From the IMG/VR virus record IMGVR_UViG_3300020416_001751, positions 1-25,850 of that record: DNA of 25,850 nucleotides, one strand, 5' to 3'. The translations under genes and the position numbers were made by a program. This DNA comes from a virus. Shown here piece after piece: positions 20,768 through 25,850 of this stretch (its first letter is position 1; each line of letters opens with the position of its first letter). The notes below the pieces were generated by a model. It was not told the origin of the DNA. It saw nothing but the letters and a program-made list of their open reading frames with translations, and ran no database searches.

Positions 20768-20911
20768 CTAACTGTTTGCGCCTTGCAGGAACGCCTGAAT
20801 TAAAATGGTTGCAACAACCCACGCGAAGGCCATTGCCGTTATTGGAGAGCCTGAAAACAGCGCAACCACACAGGCGCACAGGCATAGTAAAAGCAAAATT
20901 AGTCGTTTCAT
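20768..20911 (-). CDS. Tiny membrane protein (47 aa)
   Basis: A 47-aa ORF with two hydrophobic segments (MKRLILLLLCLCACVVALFS and AMAFAWVVATILIQAFL) and a strong AAGGAG site eight bases before ATG. The first segment could be a signal peptide with a lipobox-like LCAC. It sits among early genes. No family is recognised; superinfection exclusion is one possibility. Confidence 0.6.
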   Translation of the reverse strand: MKRLILLLLCLCACVVALFSGSPITAMAFAWVVATILIQAFLQGANS

Positions 20912-20984
20912 TTCCAGTCTCCTTGGTTTCCTTAAGCCAAGCCCTGTGGTAACAAGGCTTGGGTTAAGGCCCTTTGCAGGGCGC
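20912..20984 (-). promoter_or_regulatory. Tandem hairpins between two tiny early genes
   Basis: CCAAGCC/GGCTTGG (7 bp, 12-base loop) and GCCCT/AGGGC (5 bp, 4-base loop) lie in tandem between the stop of the 57-aa gene and the start of the 47-aa gene. No T-run follows, so they may slow decay or reduce read-through. Confidence 0.4.
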
Positions 20985-21158
20985 TTAATTGGCTGGCTCT
21001 ATCTCCAGCCATTTCTCGTTGGCCTGTTCGTCGTGATACACGTTCAGTACGTAGTCTTCCTCTACGCCATCGATGTCGGACGGCAGCTGCGCAATGGCAG
21101 CAAGCAAGTCTTCTTTGCTGCCAATCACAGTGCGACTAAGCAATTTCGGTTGCTTCAT
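20985..21158 (-). CDS. Unknown 57-aa acidic protein
   Basis: A 57-aa ORF that begins MKQPKLLSRTVIGSKEDLLA and ends VYHDEQANEKWLEIEPAN. It has AGGAG eight bases before ATG and overlaps the end of the DUF3164 gene by 23 bases. It is acidic with an alpha/beta look. The function is unknown. Confidence 0.65.
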   Translation of the reverse strand: MKQPKLLSRTVIGSKEDLLAAIAQLPSDIDGVEEDYVLNVYHDEQANEKWLEIEPAN

Positions 21159-21825
21159 GGGTTTTCTCCTGTGGGATTTCAGTAGTGATATGGGCCAAGT
21201 CCAGTGCCAATGGGCGGTAGGTGTTGTTGTCGTCTCGCCAGTACACCCGGAAGTATTCGGCGCTGCTGTCTACTTCAATGGCATCTGCCAGGGCCTTCAT
21301 GGCTTGCTGCCATTGGGGGTCGTCGATGTTGTGTTTACGCAGGCTCAGCACCCGAGCGGCACTAAAGCGGCCTTGCTTATCGGTTTTGAACGCGCCTTGC
21401 ACAATGGCTTGCAGGTTTTTGTTACTGCCTTTGCTCCAACGCTTAATGCAGTCATCAATGATCGCTTTGGCGGCGACCAGGTTCTGGTTAAAGCAAATGC
21501 GGTCCTGGCGGCTGCGCTCAATTTTGATTTTGCGGTCAAAGCTGTACAGGGTGACGTTGCCTTTGGTACCACCCAGCTTTTTGTCGTACTCTGACAGGGC
21601 ACGGTTTACAAAGGCTGCCACTTTGCTACGCATTGAATTGGCCAGTGCCTGCATTTCGTCGTGCACTAGCACAGCATTGGTAAACAGCTCACGGGCCAGT
21701 TTGTCTCGCTCTAATTCGATAGGCTTAATGCGGTCCTTGCGAATGTGGTTGCCATCACCATCTTCCATAAAGCCTTTAGGGGCGTTGTTGTTGGTCAGGC
21801 CGTATAGTTGATTAACGTTGCTCAT
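21136..21825 (-). CDS. DUF3164 family protein
   Basis: A 229-aa DUF3164 protein. Family hallmarks are GFMEDGDGNHIRKDRIKPIE, LVHDEMQALANSMRSKVAAF, VTLYSFDRKIKIERSRQDRI, FNQNLVAAKAIIDDCIKRWS, and FKTDKQGRFSAARVLSLRKH. It is a standard early protein of Mu-like phages with unknown function. I chose ATG 21825, since it overlaps the upstream TGA (ATGA) and has GGAG eight bases before; the longer frame starts inside the upstream gene. Confidence 0.92.
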   Translation of the reverse strand: MSNVNQLYGLTNNNAPKGFMEDGDGNHIRKDRIKPIELERDKLARELFTNAVLVHDEMQALANSMRSKVAAFVNRALSEYDKKLGGTKGNVTLYSFDRKIKIERSRQDRICFNQNLVAAKAIIDDCIKRWSKGSNKNLQAIVQGAFKTDKQGRFSAARVLSLRKHNIDDPQWQQAMKALADAIEVDSSAEYFRVYWRDDNNTYRPLALDLAHITTEIPQEKTHEATEIA

Positions 21826-22106
21826 GCGCTTAGCTCCATTTTGGTTAGTTGTTCTGAGTTGAGATGCCATGTAACAGTGCAGCCGTGGAGGCGGGTAGCC
21901 ATTAGGTGATAGCGCCCCTGGTGCGTGTTATTAATTGAAATGAGCGTGCCTTTTACCTTTGAACTTAAAGGCGGCAGGATCTCGATTTCGGTAGACCGTT
22001 CTTTAATGGCCAGGCTGACAATGGCGCAGCCGTGTTTAATCAGGTGCTCCATTGCTTTGCTGGCTTTGTCGATGCGTGCTTTAAACGCAATGTTGTGCTT
22101 GTTCAT
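21822..22106 (-). CDS. Unknown 94-aa early protein
   Basis: A 94-aa basic protein starting MNKHNIAFKARIDKASKAME. It has a helical N-terminus and a beta-rich C-terminus (GTLISINNTHQGRYHLMATR; CTVTWHLNSEQL). It is coupled at both ends by ATGA overlaps with the regulator upstream and DUF3164 downstream. No family is recognised. Confidence 0.7.
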   Translation of the reverse strand: MNKHNIAFKARIDKASKAMEHLIKHGCAIVSLAIKERSTEIEILPPLSSKVKGTLISINNTHQGRYHLMATRLHGCTVTWHLNSEQLTKMELSA

Positions 22107-22411
22107 TGCTTGCTCCGGTGTGGGCAGCTCTGGCAGGCGCGAAAGAGCCTGACTCGCTGCGGGTTACTGTGACTAAATGGCTTGCCTTGCTCGTTTAAAC
22201 ACCGTTTAACCGGTATTTCACCGAGTACCGGGCAGGTAACCGATAAGTTGGCGTAAGCGGCCAGCACCTTTTGTTCGATGTTGGCCAGGCTGCCGGGGTA
22301 CTTGTTATTAAGCACCTGCGACAGTGTTGTTTTACTCATGCCAGTGTCGACTTCTACCTGACGACGGCCCAGCTCCGTTACTTTGCTTGTTAGCAATTCA
22401 TACCAATCCAT
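22103..22411 (-). CDS. Small HTH regulator with C-terminal zinc motif
   Basis: A 102-aa protein. Residues 10-50 are a lambda-repressor-like HTH (RRQVEVDTGMSKTTLSQVLN; NKYPGSLANIEQKVL). The C-terminal half has four Cys (TCPVLGEIPVKRC and FRACQSCPHRS) that could form a zinc finger. Similar HTH plus 4-Cys proteins occur after MuB in many Mu-like phages. The target is unknown. Confidence 0.8.
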   Translation of the reverse strand: MDWYELLTSKVTELGRRQVEVDTGMSKTTLSQVLNNKYPGSLANIEQKVLAAYANLSVTCPVLGEIPVKRCLNEQGKPFSHSNPQRVRLFRACQSCPHRSKQ

Positions 22412-22417
22412 AAATCC

Positions 22418-22966
22418 TCACTCAGCGGTTACAGGTCGTTCTATCAACCGCTTTAGGTTTTGGTCGTAAAGGCCTTCCTTGCGGGCAACGGGATACTTGT
22501 GCCCGGTGTTGTTAAACAAACGGTAGCGGTTATGCCATCCTCTGCGTTTTGCCATTGGCGCACGCTTGTTGAATGAACCAATTTTCACTACATATTCGTA
22601 ACGACACAGGTCAGTGAGGTAGCGCTCCACACTGGCTTTGCTGCATTCTGCTAGCCCCATCACTTCGGGAATGGTGAACACTTCCAAAAACCTCATGGCC
22701 TGCCATATCCGTTGGCGAATAGAATTAGGCTGAGGGCTTGTCGGGTTTTTCCCTGGCAAGTGCGGTTTAGCGCGTGCAACTTTGGCGTAAACAACCGGTT
22801 TTGCCTTACTGTTAATTGTTTCCACAGCACCAAGGTTTTTCAGGTGATCAATAACCATCTGGGCTTGGTGCAACGAGATATCCATTTCTTTTGCCAGCTC
22901 ATGACTGTGAAAGTCTGGCTGGCTTCTAATCCACTCCCAGCTACGCTGGCTGAGGGTTTTCTGCAT
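22418..22966 (-). CDS. Winged-helix DNA-binding protein after MuB
   Basis: A 182-aa protein with two HTH-like parts: SHELAKEMDISLHQAQMVID followed by HLKNLGAVETI (about residues 20-50), and FTIPEVMGLAECSKASVERY with LTDLCRYEYVVKIG (about 95-130), the look of tandem winged helices. I start at ATG 22966 (MQKTLSQRSWEWIRSQPDFH), three bases after the MuB stop; the longer frame overlaps MuB. It may assist transposition or regulate early genes. Confidence 0.75.
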   Translation of the reverse strand: MQKTLSQRSWEWIRSQPDFHSHELAKEMDISLHQAQMVIDHLKNLGAVETINSKAKPVVYAKVARAKPHLPGKNPTSPQPNSIRQRIWQAMRFLEVFTIPEVMGLAECSKASVERYLTDLCRYEYVVKIGSFNKRAPMAKRRGWHNRYRLFNNTGHKYPVARKEGLYDQNLKRLIERPVTAE

Positions 22967-22968
22967 CC

Positions 22969-23679
22969 TTAAAGCTCCGCGACAGGGAAGAATTCGCGCC
23001 CGGCCCATTGGCTGGCATCAATCGTTTTTAAGCCGTTTGATTTGGCAAACTTCTCAATGCTCGCAAGGCCGGTGGTAATGCGCCGGAAGTTACCCTTAGA
23101 GGTATCCAGTAGGTCTTTAAGCAGGTCCTGCTCAATGGTGGTGTGCTCTACTAATTCATTGGCCATAATCGCAATGTCTTCTTCGTCAGCTTTTTGAAAT
23201 TGCACATGCTGGCTAATGCGGCCAAAGAGTTGTGGCAGGCGCTTTATCTTCTTTGGCAGGTGCTCGTAGCCGATTAAAACAATTGGCACACAAGCGAGGT
23301 CATATATATCCCGTATGGTTTCGAGCACTTCGGTTTTGTCTGCCAGGTAATCGGCTTCATCTATAAAGAGGGGCTTTCCGGTAATCGCCAGCTCCTTAAC
23401 AATGAAGTTAATCATGTCGGCTTTACGCTGGCGTTTGTCTAGGCCTAAATCCTGGGCTAAGCGCTCAAGCAGTGTGCCCATGGTGTCGCTTTTTAAGCAG
23501 CGAACCAGGATGCCGTCAGCACTCACAAATAAGTATGCGCCTGCGGTGGTTTTACCCAACCCAGCTTGCCCTGAGAACAGGGCCATGGCTGGCGAGCCTT
23601 CCTGAGCAGCTTGCTCAACGGTTTGGTATGCATCAAATGCTGCCATCACGTTTTTGGTTTTAGCGGTAGTTGCTTTCAT
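22969..23679 (-). CDS. MuB-type transposition target/ATPase protein
   Basis: A 236-aa AAA+ ATPase of the Mu B family. Walker A GQAGLGKTT (residues about 37-45), Walker B PLFIDEADYL (about 103-112), then IVLIGYEHL (sensor 1) and a C-terminal helical domain. MuB binds DNA, selects target sites and activates MuA. It is shorter than Mu B (312 aa) because the N-terminal HTH appendage is missing, as in B3-like relatives. ATG 23679 has AAGGA eight bases upstream; a GTG two codons earlier overlaps the MuA stop. Confidence 0.92.
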   Translation of the reverse strand: MKATTAKTKNVMAAFDAYQTVEQAAQEGSPAMALFSGQAGLGKTTAGAYLFVSADGILVRCLKSDTMGTLLERLAQDLGLDKRQRKADMINFIVKELAITGKPLFIDEADYLADKTEVLETIRDIYDLACVPIVLIGYEHLPKKIKRLPQLFGRISQHVQFQKADEEDIAIMANELVEHTTIEQDLLKDLLDTSKGNFRRITTGLASIEKFAKSNGLKTIDASQWAGREFFPVAEL

Positions 23680-23681
23680 GA

Positions 23682-25850
23682 TCACTTTCCTTTGTTTTCG
23701 GTTTGGTTAAACAGCTTGTCTAACATCATTGCGGCGCGGCGGTTGTCGCGGCGGTACTGATGCAGCCAGGCTTTTTCGGTGGGGCCTAACAGGCCATCTA
23801 ATTTCAACTGGGTATAGTGGCGAGCCTTTTCATGCTCGTTTTTGTAGGTTGGGCCGCTGCCGTTGCGGATCGCCTCAATGGCATTGAGTTCTTCACGGCG
23901 GCGGGCCAGTTCGTCTTTCTGCTCCGGCGTATAGCCCTCAGGTTTCGAGGTATTAGCCGAAATAGAATCTGTTGTAGATGAGGTGAATTGCTCGCTAGCT
24001 TTAGGAAAAGACGTTAAGCCTTGGTTTTGAGATTCCCGGTATTTCAGGAACTTCATAGCCACATCGCTTACGTCGTGTTCTTTGCTGGCGCGTTTAATGG
24101 CATCGCGTTCTTCACGTAGCTTGGCACGTTGGATCCGTTTGGCTTCCTGTGCGTGTTGCATGGTAATTTCATTGCCAGCCAGCTCAGGGTTGAATGCCTC
24201 GCAAATAAACTCACGTTTAACCGGGTTAAATACGAAGATTTTGCCGATATCATCCGGGTTATAGCGGCAATGCACGCGGTCACCTACACATGCCCCAAGC
24301 TCTGCATGGATGTAATCCACACCACCTACGCTTATGCCTTCTTTGCCAACCGTTCTGTAGCCATTTTGACTGGGTACCGGAGCAAGTAGCATGTCGAGAA
24401 TGCGTTCATTATCGAGGCGCTTTATGGTTTGGCGGTGCTGGCTGAACTTTTCAAACGGTGTGCAACCTAGCTCGCTATGCCGTGTGTGGTCGTAGTGATT
24501 GTCCAGCCAGTTATTAATGAATGCTTCTAAATCTTCAGAAGACAGCGACACATCCAGGGCAACCTTATCTGCACCTTTTTCACGGCGTTCAACAAGGCGC
24601 TTAGCAAAGCTTAAGCGGGCGCTTAACTTTTCCCGATCACTTACGTTGTGGCCTATGTAGCCGGATAGCATCTCGGCAATGCCATGGCTGAATGTTCTAA
24701 AAAAGCGCTCAATAAAGGGCTTTTCCCAACCGCTGTAAGGGTTAGTGATGTGGTTGTGTATCTCCAGCGCATCCCAGATTGCCAGGATATGAGCAGACAA
24801 GTAATCTGCACCGTTATCCGTTCTGGCGACTTCAGGTATACCCCAGTCGAGAATTGCATTACGGACTAAAAGAGCAATACCTTCAGCGTTTGAAGTAGGC
24901 TTTAAAACCACTTTTACACGGCGTGTAAACACATCGATAACGCCAATAATGGAGTAGCGGCCATTGGTACACATGACGTCTGCCGGGGTGCTATCGAATT
25001 CCCAGAGTTGGTTAATGCGTTCGACCACGGCACTTCTACTGCCGAATGCGACCATCATTTTGTTTTGCCAGCCGCTGGCATCGACAAGAGACATAAAGGT
25101 GGCGTGATTTTCTTGCTTCCACGTTTTCAACCACTTGCGGCATGTTGGCGGTGAAGGCAGCTCATATTGGCCTTTAAATTCCATTTCAAGGAATTCAGCC
25201 AGTCGTTCGCCTTTTACATGCGGAAATTCGTGAATAAGTGCTACACAAAAGCGCTGCATTTCCGGGCATCTGTCTATAATTCCTTTACCCTTGGAGGTTC
25301 CATATTTAGGCGTTAGTCCGGCAATTCCGCTTTCTGAGTAAGCCTTTTCCCAACGAATTAACGTTCTAATGCTTAAATGCGGCTTTACCGAGTAGTGCGA
25401 TTCATCTATATCTAGCTCTTTCGAATTGTAAGACTCGACAAAGCTGCTCCAGCTAGCTGTTTTCCCAATGTTCTCGTCAATGCTGGCTTGTGCCAGTTTC
25501 AAGATACAAAGCGCAGTTGTGGCTCGCTTATTACCTTCAAGGTTCAATGGTTCTTTCAGCAGTGCGTCGCGTTTAAGTTGGAGTTCTTGCTCACTTTTGC
25601 GCTTAGCTACTTCCCGGTGAAATTCGGCAGCATGGTTAGCGCGTTTTTCCACATCATCTATCTCGCCATACATCGCACGTAAAGATGATTTGATGTCAGC
25701 TGGCAACTTTTCTGTGACGTAATGAGGGATCAAGCCTCCGCGTCCTTCAATTTTAATGAAGTCCCAGTTTTCTTTGTTAGCTCGCAACGTGACAGCACGT
25801 TTCGATAAGCCAACAGCTTCTGAGATTTCCCTGGCGGTGAAATATTCCAT
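23682..25850 (-). CDS. MuA-type DDE transposase
   Basis: A 722-aa transposase that integrates and replicates the phage by transposition. It has an N-terminal HTH of the Mu type (YFTAREISEAVGLSKRAVTL), a middle DNA-binding region (residues about 100-250) and an RNase-H-fold catalytic core with DDE residues at about D286 (WEFDSTPAD), D345 (ARTDNGADY) and E381 (WEKPFIERFFRTF). A Mu C-terminal beta-barrel domain follows (about 500-560), then a charged helical tail (AKRIQRAKLREERDAIKRAS) that probably contacts MuB. The ATG is the last codon of the window, so its promoter and operators are not visible. Confidence 0.96.
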   Translation of the reverse strand: MEYFTAREISEAVGLSKRAVTLRANKENWDFIKIEGRGGLIPHYVTEKLPADIKSSLRAMYGEIDDVEKRANHAAEFHREVAKRKSEQELQLKRDALLKEPLNLEGNKRATTALCILKLAQASIDENIGKTASWSSFVESYNSKELDIDESHYSVKPHLSIRTLIRWEKAYSESGIAGLTPKYGTSKGKGIIDRCPEMQRFCVALIHEFPHVKGERLAEFLEMEFKGQYELPSPPTCRKWLKTWKQENHATFMSLVDASGWQNKMMVAFGSRSAVVERINQLWEFDSTPADVMCTNGRYSIIGVIDVFTRRVKVVLKPTSNAEGIALLVRNAILDWGIPEVARTDNGADYLSAHILAIWDALEIHNHITNPYSGWEKPFIERFFRTFSHGIAEMLSGYIGHNVSDREKLSARLSFAKRLVERREKGADKVALDVSLSSEDLEAFINNWLDNHYDHTRHSELGCTPFEKFSQHRQTIKRLDNERILDMLLAPVPSQNGYRTVGKEGISVGGVDYIHAELGACVGDRVHCRYNPDDIGKIFVFNPVKREFICEAFNPELAGNEITMQHAQEAKRIQRAKLREERDAIKRASKEHDVSDVAMKFLKYRESQNQGLTSFPKASEQFTSSTTDSISANTSKPEGYTPEQKDELARRREELNAIEAIRNGSGPTYKNEHEKARHYTQLKLDGLLGPTEKAWLHQYRRDNRRAAMMLDKLFNQTENKGK

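Noticed and set aside
20682-20885. 67-aa ORF overlapping the 47-aa membrane protein and the zinc-ribbon gene
   Set aside because: Basic, low-quality composition and no ribosome binding site; the overlapping 47- and 79-aa genes have good sites and clear features.
559-25682. Open frames on the plus strand throughout the window
   Set aside because: All lie antisense to well supported minus-strand genes, lack ribosome binding sites or recognisable domains, and arise from codon structure.
1-25850. tRNA, rRNA, insertion sequence or phage attachment ends
   Set aside because: No tRNA-like cloverleaf or IS inverted repeats were noticed, and the Mu-type end sequences would lie outside this window.

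Overview
The window is 25.85 kb of a Mu-like (transposable) phage or prophage, read almost entirely from the minus strand, so transcription runs from right to left. It ends at the right exactly on the ATG of the MuA-type transposase and is cut at the left inside a tail gene. The repressor, attL and the distal tail genes are therefore outside. Codon use, moderate GC and the head and tail families suggest a gammaproteobacterial host, possibly marine, but the sequence does not fix the species. The combination of MuA/MuB, Mu head proteins (gp27 to gp37 order) and a siphovirus-type tail tube and chaperone, with no contractile sheath seen, resembles the B3/D3112/JBD30 type of Mu-like siphovirus rather than myovirus Mu. 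Layout, right to left. (1) 25850-18512, early region: MuA transposase, MuB ATPase, two small DNA-binding proteins, DUF3164, three tiny ORFs including a membrane protein and a Zn-ribbon protein, GemA/gp16, a zinc-motif protein, a lambda-P-like helicase-loader candidate, and a Mor-type activator. (2) 18494-15291, accessory middle region: four unknown small genes, a RecA-fold (RepA-like) ATPase, a C4-type antisense RNA module, a Rha-type antirepressor and a 57-aa gene, closed by a strong terminator. (3) 15147-14599: a solitary moron-like gene with its own possible promoter. (4) 14546-11727: lysis and pre-packaging genes (lysozyme-like protein, holin-like protein, TraR/DksA finger, DUF2730, wHTH protein, small terminase DUF3486). 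(5) 11727-6041: large terminase, portal, two tiny membrane proteins, MuF head protein fused to a zinc metallopeptidase-like domain, and gpG. (6) 5900-4926: a self-contained cassette between gpG and the protease/scaffold gene. (7) 4925-1: protease/scaffold, major capsid, gp35, gp36, gp37, gp38-like, tail tube and tail chaperone. The most interesting part is cassette (6). It sits where anti-CRISPR (acr) loci occur in Pseudomonas Mu-like phages. It has its own promoter with a dyad operator between -35 and -10. Its leader contains a single 31-nt element that looks like a type I-C CRISPR repeat with no array, the form of published RNA anti-CRISPRs (solitary repeat units). Two unrecognised small genes follow, one extremely acidic, and then a small HTH gene in the position of an anti-CRISPR-associated (Aca) repressor. 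I infer a combined RNA plus protein anti-CRISPR locus aimed at type I-C (and perhaps other) systems. A second strong signal is the leader of the Rha antirepressor: two separated segments (a', b') are complementary to two downstream segments (a, b), and b covers the rha Shine-Dalgarno sequence. This is the architecture of P1/P7 C4 antisense RNA. The RepA-like ATPase and Rha, which flank this RNA, also share a homologous C-terminal domain.
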